This document shows, in pieces, positions 12,817 to 25,520 of a stretch of 64,000 nucleotides of DNA. A model generated the notes under the pieces. The model was given only the letters and a program-made list of their open reading frames with translations. It ran no database searches and was not told the origin of the DNA. Source of the stretch: Datnioides undecimradiatus (lineage: Eukaryota > Chordata > Actinopteri > Lobotiformes > Datnioididae); the NCBI GenBank assembly GCA_008933995.1, contig WARS01000030.1, positions 4,789,804-4,853,803 on the forward strand. The letters run 5' to 3'. Each line of letters opens with the position of its first letter. Positions within the stretch are counted from its first letter, which is position 1. The translations under genes and the position numbers were made by a program.

Positions 12817-15800
12817 ATGGAGCCTCCAGCCAATCCGGGAGAGAGCCCGGTGGAGTTGGAGTTAACGGTGGAGAATGTGGAGTCGGTGAGTTACTTCTCA
12901 CTAATCAGCCCCTTCATTGGTTTTTATTAACTGAGCCTACAGATGGAGCTGCTGTAATACCTTTTTAAGAAGACAGCAAAGCTCATTTGCATGCACACAA
13001 TAACGCTGCATCATCTAATAATAATAATAATAATAATGATGATGATGATATAATTTATCTGATACAACATCTCAATTAAAAGTAACACGGCTGGTGAAAC
13101 AGACAAACTGCGGTTAGTTTATTGTACTTCTAACATGGGGAGATCAGACAAACTGGACCTTTTGTAACATGATACCAGCTATAAGCATATGCTGTCCTAA
13201 TAATAACTAACACCATGTGCTTTGGATTAGTTGCTATGACAGCACATTTCTTTACTCTATTCAAACAATTGGTCTTGCAGCATGCGTGATTATTAATGCT
13301 CATGAAGGCAAATCAGGAATTCAATTTAAAGTTACTAAATGGAGTGAGTCATACATCAACCTGTTACAGGGGATAAGATGCGCTTACTGTCATAGTTACA
13401 GTAAGTGGCCTCAGTCAAAGTGATTAAGACGATTGTTTATATTGTTTGTATTACTTAATAATGACTAAGAGTGTCCTCATCAATATTATCTGTTTTCTGT
13501 TTTTACCAACCTACTTGTTGCTCTCCTTTGCATTGGTTCCTCTCTCCTCCTTCAGGCTCTCTACCAGCTGTACTTTGACCCAGACATGGAGCATAAGAGT
13601 GTGGCCCAGAAGTGGCTGACTGAGGCTCAGGCCTCTGCACAGGCATGGCAGTTCTGCTGGGCCTTGCTTGGCCCTGACAAGGTCTGTTGTTGTGCTTCTG
13701 TTGGTTGGATGTCAGTGCAGAGGAGAGCTGCAAAATGTCAATATTTGCTATATTTGTTGTGTTCAATGTCTGTGTCTTCAGCAGCTATTTCATCTGTCAT
13801 CTGCCCGTCTCTCCACAGCTCCCAGAGGTGCAGTTCTTTGGTGCCAGCACCCTTCACACCAAGATCTCCCGTCACTGGAGCGACCTCCCTACAGACCAGC
13901 ATGAAGGCCTGAGGATGCAGCTCCTCGCCCACATCTTGCACTTCTCCTCTGGGCCCAAAATGGTGCTAACCAGGCTGTGTGTTGCACTGGCTGCCATGGC
14001 TCTTAACTTAATTCCCCAGGCATGGTCCCAGCCTGTGGCAGACATGGTGAGGGCCTTCCAGCCGCAGAAACCTGACTCTGATGGTGGCTCGGGCTCAGAG
14101 GCCACCCAGGACCCTCACGCTCACTGCCTCGCACTGCTGGAGCTCCTCACCGTATTTCCTGAGGAGTTTCAGAGCAGCCGGTTGGCTCAAACTCGTCGTT
14201 CCCAGTTGAGGGAGGCCCTGGCTGGGGAGTGGACAGTGGTGTGTCCCATGCTGCGCCAGCTGCTCCAAAGCCAGGACTCATCGAACCAGGTGAAGGAAAA
14301 GGTGCTTCGCTGCCTGTCCAGCTGGGTCGGGCTGGACGTGCCTTTAGGGGAGAGTCATGAACTGGTCCAGGACTGTTTCACGGTGCTGTCTAACACAGAG
14401 CTGTTCGACACAGCTGTGGAGACGATAGTCAGTGCCATCTCACAGCCTGACTGCCAGAGGTGAGAAACAGGCTGCATCATTAGCTCATTAAGTTCACACT
14501 CAATTTTCAGGCTTGTGAATCAGAACACGTGTGCGCAGGTACATCGATGCCCTGGTGAACTTGATGCCTCTGGTGCTGGGTCTCCAAGACCAGCTGAAGA
14601 CAGCGGCTCAGGACGGCGACATGGAAACCACTCACGGCATCTGTCGTATTGCTGTGGCGATGGGGGAAACACACTCCAGGTAAACACGCGCACGCTTACA
14701 CTTCTATCATACATCATACTATGAAACAATGTCTCTATAGTTTAATGTGAATCGATGTGTTTGTGTATGAAAGGGTTTTGTTGGAACAGGTGGAGCACTG
14801 GCAGGAGTATCTGGCTTTGGTTAACATGATTCTTTTCTGTACTGGCATCCCTGGACACTACCCAGTCAGTGAGACCACCAGCTCCCTTACACTCACCTTC
14901 TGGTACACTCTGCAGGTACTACCTTAAAATGGTTTTTCCCTGTTTCATCTCACAAAGGATTTAGTGAACAAGCTTTCTTAAGTTTTCCTTAAATGTTCAG
15001 GACGACATCTTGTCATTTGAGGAGGAGAAGCAGGCAGTTTACCTACAGGTCTACAGGCCGGTTTATTTCCAACTGGTGGATGTATTACTACATAAATCCC
15101 ACTACCCCTCCCAGGAGGATTATGTTTCCTGGTCTTCTGATGACAAGGAGCAGTTCAGGATTTACAGGTAAAACACAAAATGAGATTTTCAGAAGCTCAG
15201 TGCCTCAATTTTAGTGTTTTCTTGCAAGAAAGAAAGCCTTTGAGTGGACAAATATACAAGTCATGCTAGCACAGGACATTTAGCAGATAATATTTGCAGT
15301 GTTTACCATCTTAGTTAAGCATGTCAGTATGCTAACATCAGCTAATTGCTGCAGATGTTTCTGGAAACGGTAGCAACAGATTGATCTTTAGATTTTATCT
15401 CAGACTGTGTTTCTGTGGCTATTTTTGCATTTCAGAGTGGACATTTCCGACACTCTGATGTATGTGTATGAGATGCTCGGGGCAGAGCTGCTCAGCAACC
15501 TCTACGACAGACTGGGCAGACAGCTGATGGACCCCCAGCAGTCAGCAGTGTGGCAGGTAATAGCACTGATTACTGACTCCCACTGAAAATGAAAAGCAGA
15601 GTCAAACACTGTATCGTCTTATCCAGCATCTTCTAGTTTAGAGTATAAATCTATATTTTTTGTTTACTCCCTTTTTACAGCTATAGATCCCGTAATGCTA
15701 AGCACCACCTCCTTACTCCTCTTCCCCCCACATCATCTTCATCTTTTGTTCTTCTCCCCACTTCAGGACACAGAGGCCTTGTTATTTGGCTTCCAGTCGA

Positions 15801-18800
15801 TAGCTGAGACCATCGATGTGAACTACTCTGATGTGATCCCTGGTCTAATCGGTCTGATCCCCAGAATCAACATCAGCAACGTCATGCTGGCTGACACCGT
15901 CATGTACACCATAGGTACCTATCAGGGCACCTGTTTCTTGCCGTGTCCCTGTTTATGTTTATGTTTAATGGTGATAGCTTTAGCGCAGTATACTAGTCCT
16001 GAGACTCAGTCACCATACTGTGAGCTCAGGAGGATTTAGCGACATCTAGTGGTCAGGTCGCTTAATGTAACCTCACTCTTTTCTACAGGGGATCATACGT
16101 CTTTCTGCACTCACCTGTAACAAACCTTTTTGCATTCACTATCCACAACACGTTCCCTTATTGTCTTTTCAGGCTCCCTTGCTGAGTGGCTTGCTGACCA
16201 CCCTGTGATGCTGGGTGGGATATTACCCATGGTGCTTCAGGGCCTCGTAAAGGCAGAGCTGTCTGTGTCCAGCGTGTCCACTCTGAAGAGGATCTGCAGG
16301 GAGTGTAGACATGACCTCGGCCCCTACGCTCAGGACATCCTGACTGTGTCACAGGTCAGACACACGCAGCTTCTTTTAAACATCGGTGTGATTTCTGTGT
16401 TTGTATTCATACGTGTGTGTGTGTGTGTGTCTCTGCAGGATGTTCTGCTGAAAGAAATCCATAAGGTGAGTGAACAGCCTTCAGAATTCACCTGTTCTTT
16501 CCTATTCTGTAAATACAACTGCGCCGACCGCCTGTCATGAGGACATCATGTATGATGTGTGCTGCATGTGTTCCTGTGTGTCTGTGTGCAGAGCAGCCAG
16601 TGCATGTGGCTCATGCAGGCTCTGGGTTTCCTGCTGTCGGCCCTGCCTGTCGAGGAGATTCTCGTCAGACTTCACTCTCTCATCACACCTCACGTGCAGC
16701 AGCTGGATGCACTGGCCCAGCAGGAGGTAAAAGAAAAACATGTGACTTCTACACAGAATCCAACAAATACCAAGTAGTATTAGCTTGAAGTCGCCCAGTG
16801 CATAACAAGACTAATAATCAGTTGCACACGAGTGAGTTTTAAGTGCACTTTATATGTTAGAATGTAAAATTAGTATTAATAAGCCTGCTCCAAATTACTG
16901 TATGACGGTAAAATATAAGAAGACAAGTTTATGTTAATATTGTAAATCACTTTTTGCATTTTATACCTTTAATATTCTGTTACTCAGGTATGTGATTGGA
17001 TTTAAATTAAGTATGTTAATCAAGGAATGCTATTTCACTTGTATAAGTTCAATACAAATCCATGCAATACAGGATAGTCTAGGTAGCTTTATTAAAAGTT
17101 TACTTTTATACTGCAAGAACATAATATACATATAAAACAGTGGCTCCATTTTTAGCGCAGCATTTCACACAACTTTGACAGAAACAACAGTAAAATTACT
17201 CTTTGCTCTCACATTCGATAACCTCTTCCTGTCACAAGGCTTCACGTCACACTCTGTCTCCCTTCACAGCCTAATCCCGCTAATAAACAGTCCATCGTCC
17301 ACATCCTGGGGATGCTGTCCAGTCTCTTTACCACTCTGGACATCAACAGACAAGCAGACAGCTTCGAGGGAGCATCCAGTCCAAGACTCACTCCCACACA
17401 GAGCACACAAAACCCAGTAAGAAATGACATCGGCTTCCTGTTTCCTGATTTATCAGGCAGGCGTCAATATGTCTGAGCATGCAAGCTGTTAATATCTGCA
17501 GAAATTACTCAACCGTGAAACAGATTATTTTCTATTTTACTTTTATATTTTCTGTTTGACCAGCGAGGACACATTTTATTTGAATTATCTCCGTAGGTTG
17601 TTGTTGTGCTGCAGCAAGTGTTCACGCTGATCCAGAGCATCCTCAGCAAGTGGCTCGATGACTCAGAGGTAGTCGAGGTAAGAGTGTTTCTTACAGCTCG
17701 CTTAAATATGTATGATGTTGAGTGCGCGTGTGTCCGTGCATGTGCGATGTATCTGTACGTGTCCACTGGCTCACACTCACTTAAGATCCCCCCCCCCCAC
17801 TACAGGCAGTGTGTGGGGTATTTGATAAATCAGTTCGGACCCTCCTACATGATTTCGGGCCCATGGTGGCTCAGCTGAGCGCGATGCTGGGGCAGATCTA
17901 CAGCGCCTTCCCACAAGCCTCAGCTCTGGACCTGGCACGGCAGGTACACACCCCACCCCATTATCCCCCTAGATATGACAGACTGCTCTGAACATGCTTG
18001 TGGGATCACGTGATTCTCTCTTTTTGTTTAGATGGTTCACATATTTGCCGGAGAGGAGCACCACCTGTCTGACATCCAAAGCCTTACTGAGGTGCTGACT
18101 TCTGCCACACTTGCCATATTCCAGCAAGGTAATCAACAACAACAAATACATCTCAACTTTCTTTGAGACAAAGCTGCATATTGTCTGAGCTTATATTTAC
18201 CGCACAGGTCCACGGGATCATCCCGATATCGCAGAATCATTTATGCACCTTCACGCTCAGGTGGGTCGAAGAATTCTGGTCCAATGATTGTGAAGATCTG
18301 CAACAAACTTCACCTGACTGTCATGTTTTCCCTTCGCTGTTAGATTCTTAAAAGGAAGCCTGATTTGTACGTGTCGGACCACCTGGATGTCAAAGCTCTG
18401 TTTTACTGCGGTGAGCATCATCACATGCTGGTACTCTTCTCACAGATATGAGAAAGTGGGGAAGTGATATTTGATGGCACAATTCTGCAGCAACATTAAA
18501 TTCCAGAGAAGAAGAGAAATGTCACCTCTTTGACATTTCTTTGACTCAGTGTGATTCAGATCTGCCTTTGCAATACTAAAAACTCAAAAGAAAAAATCAA
18601 AATTAAGACTCTCTGTATAAACAATCCTAAAAAATAGTTTCCTCCTCCCTTCTCCAGGGATTCTGTCGCTGAAGTTTCCAGAGACACCCACAGTAAAAGC
18701 TGCCAGTCTGTTCTTTGTAAGTCGAGACACAAGCTGGTCTAATTATAAGTTTCAGTTTGCATCTCATTTGAGCCCGCCAACTCCTTGATTCTTGTCATCT

Positions 18801-19940
18801 TTGGCCTGACCCTGGCAGACAGAGCTGCTGCCTCGGTGCAAAGACATGCCATCGCTTGGTGACGTGTTACAGAGGGATGGGAAGCTGCTGACAGAGACCA
18901 TTCTCCAGGTGAGTAATCAATACACCCAAGACGATCACCAGGGGGTATGAATCTGTTCATCGCTGTGAACCGTGTCTACTTACTGATATTAAACCAGTTT
19001 TTATTCCTGGTGTTTAGTCGAATTTGTCTTCTAACGGAGGCACGCTGTATGTTTCCGTCTCAGGCGGTTGGGGGCGGGTCACCTCGCAGTCTGACGGAGC
19101 ATTTCTCTGAGGTGCTGCTGAGTCTGAACAGACACTGTCCAGCTCTGCTGTCCCAGTGGCTGAAAGAAACACTGCAGACTCCAGGATTCCCCTCGGCGCA
19201 GGTCTCCACGGAGCAGAAGCACACCTTCAGTCAGCAGCTTCTGAGGTGAAAACTGTCCGTCAACAGCTGCTCTTCATCATTTTTCATGCAACGTGCAAAA
19301 CGAAAGTGACTAAAACACTTTTGTCATATTGCGTGTGTAAAACAGCACGAGCATGTTGTATTCTGGAAACGCTTCATACAATCAAATCTAATCAAACTAA
19401 TGTCTACAAAGAAACCACCGTAAATCTGAATTAAATCCATTGAAACATAACTAGACTGGTGTTTGCATCAGGCCACAGGTCTCCAGCCACTTCACACATA
19501 CTGTTACAGCACATATTCTACAAATCCATGTTTTTTTTATTTAACTTTAGTCTGAACACTGATCTGGAAGCCATTCACTGTAAACTCTGAAGTTAATTTC
19601 ACTTCCTCTGGAGCCCCAGCGGAGCTCTTTGGGGGAGAAATGTGATTTATTGACTAAATAAAGAACGCAAGCCATAATTGGTGGTAATAATGAGGATGCT
19701 GCAGCAATTTAACATTTCCCCACATTAATGGATGGTGCTTTTAGTTTAGGAGACAAACGCCTGACTTGTGCCAATGTGACCTGGAAAAATATTGAAATAC
19801 TGTGTCGCAGCATGTTTTGATAAATATCACTGACATCTTTTTTTCTCTCTTCCAGGGAGCAAACCAACAAGCGTCATGTTAAGGAGATTGTGAAGGAGTT
19901 TTCGCTGCTCTGTCGGGGCCTGCAGGGCTCCGGTTACTAG
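12817..19940 (+). CDS. ipo13: Importin-13
   Basis: IPO13 is a bidirectional karyopherin-beta. It imports MAGOH-Y14, UBC9 and others and exports eIF1A, using Ran-GTP. Coding exons: 12817-12885, 13556-13681, 13819-14459, 14539-14679, 14774-14915, 15001-15167, 15436-15556, 15767-15914, 16173-16354, 16439-16465, 16592-16726, 17270-17416, 17597-17677, 17806-17943, 18032-18128, 18208-18260, 18344-18410, 18658-18716, 18819-18908, 19064-19245, 19856-19940. The total is 2898 nt and 965 residues (human 963). All phases agree. Landmarks are the N-terminal importin region (AQKWLTEAQ, FFGASTLHTKISRHWSDLPT), the block IAETIDVNYSDVIPGLIGLI, and a C-terminal block ending CRGLQGSGY. HEAT repeats fill the length. 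The N-terminal third (exon 3) differs most from human, including an inserted Gly/Ser stretch near DSDGGSGSE. It is tail to tail with fzr1. Confidence 0.97.
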
Positions 19941-20089
19941 ATTACCAGACGGAGCTGAAAGCTTGGACTTGGACTTTTCACTCCAAAGAAAACGAAACGG
20001 AAAAAGGACAAATCTGAAACAGCGTCAAATGTAAATGGTGCCAAACGGGACATTTCGCCCGTGCCGGTGACACTGTACTATCAAAAAGA

Positions 20090-20145
20090 AATAAAGAGTA
20101 ATACTTGGATCCTCATGTGAATCTGTGCAACATGGTTTTAATAAA
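20090..20145 (+). terminator. ipo13: ipo13 polyadenylation signals
   Basis: AATAAA occurs at 20090-20095 and 20140-20145, 150-200 bp after the ipo13 stop codon on the same strand. A further AATAAA at 20449-20454 would extend the transcript toward fzr1. Confidence 0.55.
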
Positions 20146-20253
20146 ACACTTTTGCCACCTCCCACAGCAGCATGTGGACCTCGGCTCGACATAAACACCA
20201 TTAAACTGTTTGTTCTTTGCAGCTGCGCGAGCAACCGTGTGTGAGTGTTATTA

Positions 20254-20259
20254 TTTATT
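20254..20259 (-). terminator. fzr1: Candidate fzr1 polyadenylation signal
   Basis: TTTATT on plus reads AATAAA on minus, 500 bp beyond the fzr1 stop codon. If used, the fzr1 3' UTR ends close to, or overlaps, the end of the convergent ipo13 transcript. Confidence 0.4.
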
Positions 20260-20758
20260 GTTTCTCTCTCTCTCTGTTGTATACTGCTTGTAGATCATAT
20301 TCACACATTATCAAAATATAGAAGCCCACCCTCCTGCACCCGAGTCAGGCCTCCTCTTCTCTCTGTTACAAAGGAGAGCCTTTTAAAAATGTGACGTCAT
20401 GACGTTATATAGCTTAGAACTCTTGTACATGTATATTTCTGCTAATATAATAAAACAATTTCATCACTTTCACAACAGAAAAGAAAACAAGACAAGTGTT
20501 TTTTTTAAGCGGACGTGTCCTGACAACAGTTTGTTTTTTTTGTGTTCATCAGTGACAGCACTGTGAGGGATGGCAGTTGTTGGAAGTTGGGATCCTCTGT
20601 AGAAAAAGTGGATTGGAGCGGGACTGTCGTGCTGCAGTGGCGGTCGGTGCACTGAGATGAGAGGGGGGTTTCTAAGTCTGTGAGTGTCGTCCGTGACTCT
20701 GTGCATTTCAGCCGCAGCTCAGCAGGCTCCAGCAGTCCTGACGGGTCCGGACGCCACA

Positions 20759-23700
20759 CTATCGTATTCTGGTGAAGAGGTTCAGCACGGACTTTGATTC
20801 CTGGGAGCATAAAGAAAGGAAATGCTGTCCAAATATTGTCCTTTACTGATTTTATCTGTCAGGAGGATCATTTTAAGGAATTTTAAATGACTTTCCAGAT
20901 CTTATTTGGTGAACTGATACACAACATTTTTTATACATTTCCATAAAACTGAGAAATAACAAACATCGAGCACTTTAAAGGAACCATTCAGTAACTTTAA
21001 ACTAAACTGACAAATAGACTGTACCTTGGTGCAGCGTGTCTTACTGAACACGTTCCAGAAACGTAGTGTCTCATCCCCGGCTCCTGTGACGATGGCCTCC
21101 CCATCAGGTGACACAGCCTGAGACGGGTGGGCAAAGAGAGAGCGACAACGTGGTGAAAGGCTGTACATGTTGGGAAAATACAGAAAAACGCTTCACCCAT
21201 TGAATGAAAACATTAGAGGTGCGCAGCAAGTCGTTTAAGGCTGCAGCCTCACCAGGTACAGAACTCTGTAAGAGTGTCCTGTCAGCTTGGCCACCTGCGT
21301 CAGAGACGGGTACTTCCACACCAGGATCTGGTTCTGAGAGTAGCCGTGAGTGCTCACCTGTCAGGAAAGAGAGAACGATGAGTTAAAAATACACACTGCA
21401 GATGCTACTGTAGAGATACTGGATTGCATTATAAATGAAAAAACTATGTCTAAACTATGCCTAAAATGTGGATTAGATGGTCAAACTCAGATCTTAGGTA
21501 GAACGTGAACTGTTCAGCGTGCTGGCGTCCGACAAAACATATTATAGGTAAACATGTTTGGTTATATATGGTTTCAAATACTCCTGAACTACTGAACAAA
21601 GCTATCCTGTGCAATGAAAGTGCCAAAAACTGGGATTCTCAACAGAAGTGTGTGAACGTGTTTAACTTCATGTTCATTGCAACGCGAAGTGTAACTGTGG
21701 TGTAAGAGGATATAGTTATGGATTGCAAAGGATAATATTTATTTTTGCATATATGATATCATATTTTATCAATGTTCATATTGTCATTATCCTTTCCTAC
21801 AAGATCAAACCTACTTCTCATCAAAATCACCTACATACAGATCTCCATGGCAGCATGCACACTCGTGAGTGTGTGCATTTGTGTGTGTGCAGATGTGTCT
21901 CCTCACCAGTTCGTTGGCATGTTTGGACCAGGCCAGGTTGCAGACCTGTGAGCCGGTGTCTGTGCTCTGCAGCGCCTGACCCGTCAGCGTGTTCCAGAAG
22001 CGCAGGCAGCGGTCGGCGGTGCCGCCCCCTGACGCCAGCAGCCCGTGCTGGTGGGGGGACCAGGCGATGGCCTTCACTGCTGCCAGGTGGTCACTGTACT
22101 GCTGCACTGGGAGAAGGCTGGAGCTGTTCCACACCAGCAGCTGGGCAGCAGACGACAAAGGTTGCAATCGTGAAGCTTTAGAGTTTACAGTCCCAAATTA
22201 TTGAGGCTGGTCTCAGAATTCAAAACTAACAAAAAGAGTTTATTCTAAAATTCACCTTGTTGTCGTTGCCTCCGGACGCAAGGTGCTGGTGGTCCGGTGA
22301 CCACTTGAGGCCGCACACTTCTTGTCTGTGACCTTGCAGCCTCCTCTCAGCAGTAGGCGGGGTTCTGACGTCCCTCTGAAGGATCACACGGTCCCGACTC
22401 CCCGATGACAGCTGCTCTCCGTTCCACGCCAGGGCACCTTGGGCACAAATAGTGAGAGGAGGGTCTCATATTTCACTGTGGCTGTCAAGAACCCATCTGC
22501 TGTCTCCTCAGAAGACAGCGACACATGTTTGGTGTGACAAAACACAGAATATGTTACGTTTCCATGCTGCCCTTCCTTTTCCTTTGCTCTATGATAACTG
22601 ACCTACACGTGCTGAGTGACCCTCCAAACTGGTCAGCTTCCTGCCTCCCGCTGCGTCCCAGATCTGAACGTAACCCTTGTGGGTTCCAACGGCAACAAGA
22701 CTCCCCTGAACGGAACAGACACAAAATCAGATCACAGTTATTTTCACATCGCTTCCTTTCTGCAGTTTTGTCTGCTGTCATTCATGTTGATTCAGCCTCA
22801 CCCTCTCATTCCAACAAACTGACGTCACAGAGTCGCCATCCACTGACAGGTCACACAACCTTGTCACCTGGAAAGATTAACACAAAGTATAAACATTAAC
22901 CACATTAACCATTCCCATCTTTCTCTTCGGCAGGTCCGCTGAGCACCGAGATAAAATACAAATGGTTAAATCAATAAATGAAAGTCCTCTCTTCATCTCA
23001 CCTGGCTGGTGCAGGCACTCCACAGGTAGACGCAGGCTCCCAGGCCCACACTGAGCAAGTTGCCCGCAGACCAGTCTACCAGGTTGAGGTAGAAGTCGTC
23101 CTGCAGCTCCGGAGCATCGAGCACTTTGAAGGGGATCTTGGAGATCTTACGGGCAGGTTTGCGAGGGGAGCGGAGCAGCTTGTGACTGCAACGAACACGG
23201 GGAAAGAGTTAAACATCCCTTTCTGCTCAGTGTGCAGCAAGTGAGACATTTCATACCTCTTGTTGCTAAGTGGAGAAAGGGAGTATGGTGAGACTTCGTT
23301 ATCGCTATCGAAAGGCACTCTCTTAGTGTGAACAGTGTACTGCAGAGGATGAGAGCACAAAGCAGAGATGCAGTTAGGGATGCAGTTTGTATCGTACTGG
23401 TTTCCATGAGCAAGTCGAAATTGACTCGTACCCTAAAAAGGCTGTGAGAGTCTTGAGAGAGGACTGCATGCCGCCGATCGTCTGTGTGAGGGTCTGGCAC
23501 AGTCTCTATTCCTGCCCCCAGTAGCTCATTCCTCAACAGGGCAGCATACGCCACTGCATCTGTGGGACAGGGTTGACAAAAACACAGTGGGTGGAGAGAA
23601 GACAAGCGGATTTAAACAGTCTACACACCCTGAAATAACAACAATGTAAATGTCAGCCTTGTGACAACTGCGATGTGATCTGAGCAAACAAAGTCCTTAA

Positions 23701-24898
23701 TTGTAAAGAACTTAAAACTCAACATTTGTCTCATCAGACCAAAACCCCTTTTTCCCACGAGGCTAGGAGTAAGTGAATGCATCTTGACATAATTCAGACC
23801 AGCTTGGATGATTCTTTTTGTGCCCCTACCCCAAATCCCAGCCATGTGCACGCTATTGAAGATGGTTGTCACATGAGCAGATAGAAGATCTAATCTAAAT
23901 TAGATCGCACGTTTTTTTTGGTACCTGCCTGTGGCTCACGGCTCCTCTTGAAGGATACAACCCCACACATTCAACCAAATCCTGCAGCAACAGCTGGTTT
24001 AAATCTGTCATTGGCGACAGCTGTATGCTGTTTACCTGCAGACATGATTATGAATGGGAGCGCTGCACTTTAAATGCCAGAGCCTCTGCCATTTAAGGAA
24101 GTGCAGACTCATGCAACCAGCATGTTGCACTTTTTTAAATCAAAATGTTCCTAATAATTTTTTTTTAACATCACATGATCACATAAGATCACATTAGAGA
24201 TACAAGGCTGACTTTTACATTGTTCTTATTTATGGCTTCACATTTCAAAAAATTGCAATATCGCAAGGGTGTGTAGAAACTTAGGAATAAAAGGCAATGT
24301 CTCACCTTTGCTTGAATCCGAACTAGCATCCTTTGCTTTATGGTTCTGATTTGGGGAGCGACAGTTCTCCTGCAGAGGAAAGTAAAGACAGGTCAGTTAG
24401 TGCGGAGCAGCGTAAAATATCAAGCAATACACTGACACGAAGAGCTAAGCACTCACGTTGGCATAGTGGAAGTTGATGCTCCAGTTGCTTCCAGCTCGGG
24501 TGGGAATGAAGCGGTCCCCTGACTTGACACTGACAGGACTGCAGGTAGCACTGACACACTGCGGCAGTCAGAGTGACAGGAAAACAGAGTAAACCCTGCT
24601 GAGTTACAGGTATTTATTTTATGTGTAATCATAGTAGCCATAATAATAATTTTATCAGTGTAGCATACACCATGCAAAGCAGATGACAGTGTACAAAAGA
24701 ACATTAAATAATACCACAGCAGTGTCACCCAGCCATCACAGATACACACAAACACATCAGTCTCCTGCACGCAGCAGCACTGTGAAGCAACAGCAGATCC
24801 ACTGTCAGTCTCAGGCTCACCTTTGACAGGCGGGCCTCTGTCGGCAGGTTCTGGTGGTTGATTTGCCTCAGCAGCCGTCTCTCGTACTCTTGGTCCAT
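20759..24898 (-). CDS. fzr1: Fizzy-related protein / Cdh1, APC/C activator
   Basis: FZR1 activates the anaphase-promoting complex in late mitosis and G1 and recruits D-box and KEN-box substrates. Minus-strand coding exons: 24821-24898, 24457-24558, 24306-24369, 23432-23559, 23257-23339, 23002-23185, 22802-22867, 22603-22705, 22256-22437, 21907-22140, 21253-21357, 21025-21117, 20759-20800. They give 1464 nt and 487 residues (human 493/496). Start MDQEYERRLLRQI. The C-box is DRFIPTR (41-47). The linker has CDK-type SP sites (CSP, RSP, SPYSLSP). KISKIPFKVLDAPELQDDFY precedes a seven-bladed WD40 domain (about 170-475). The C-terminal IR tail that docks on APC/C is intact (LFTRIR). Between RRLLRQI and the C-box the sequence differs strongly from human, and the region before SPYSLSP lacks the human STPEKK site. 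The last junction corresponds to the shorter human splice form (no VKW). Confidence 0.96.
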
Positions 24899-25520
24899 CT
24901 CCTCAGGGCTGACGAGCAGCAAGGCCCCTCTGCTGCCCTCCCCGCCCCCTTTAAACCTCCGCTCCCTCCCGTTGAGGAAATCCCCTCTGGATCTCCATCC
25001 CTGTGGAAAAACAGGATAGCTTGGTTCAGAACAGAAACCAGTGCGGTGCAGAAAAACATCAACACCTACCAAATGGCCTGGCTAGCATGGTGTTTGTGCA
25101 TGTCTTAGCGCACGTCAGGTGGTGTTTACGTTATCATTACACAGTTTAAAGACCAAGTCTCCGTCTGTCGTCGCTAACACGCATAAAAGCAGACTGATAT
25201 CGAGGTAAAATCGCTGAACAGCTCCACGGTGCGTTAATGACAGCCGCACCGTTGTCATGGCATCGTGCTCGCGCACACAACAAGCCATTTACAAGCAGTG
25301 TAACATCAGCTGACGACAGCGCTGCCGCTCGACAGCTGAGGCTCTTACCGGACCGACACGGTGGCTCAGGTGACCAAATCAACTGTCATCCTCGGTTGAA
25401 AAAGTCGGCGTTTTGGCAGAGGAACGGTGGTCGCTTTCCTCCAAATAACAGCGGAACATCCGAATGCCAACGCGACTCACTGGTGTTGTTTATGTTCGCG
25501 ACAAAGATGGCGACCGAATC
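24899..25520 (-). promoter_or_regulatory. fzr1: fzr1 5' UTR exons and CpG-rich promoter
   Basis: The start-codon exon begins at 25000 after an acceptor (TTTTCCACAG). A donor at 25349 (GTCCG|GTAAGAGC on minus) ends a likely non-coding first exon, which extends toward 25500. CpG density is high from about 25220 to 25600. AAGATGGCG, the core of the YY1 motif, lies at 25504-25512. The exact transcription start is not visible. Confidence 0.5.
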
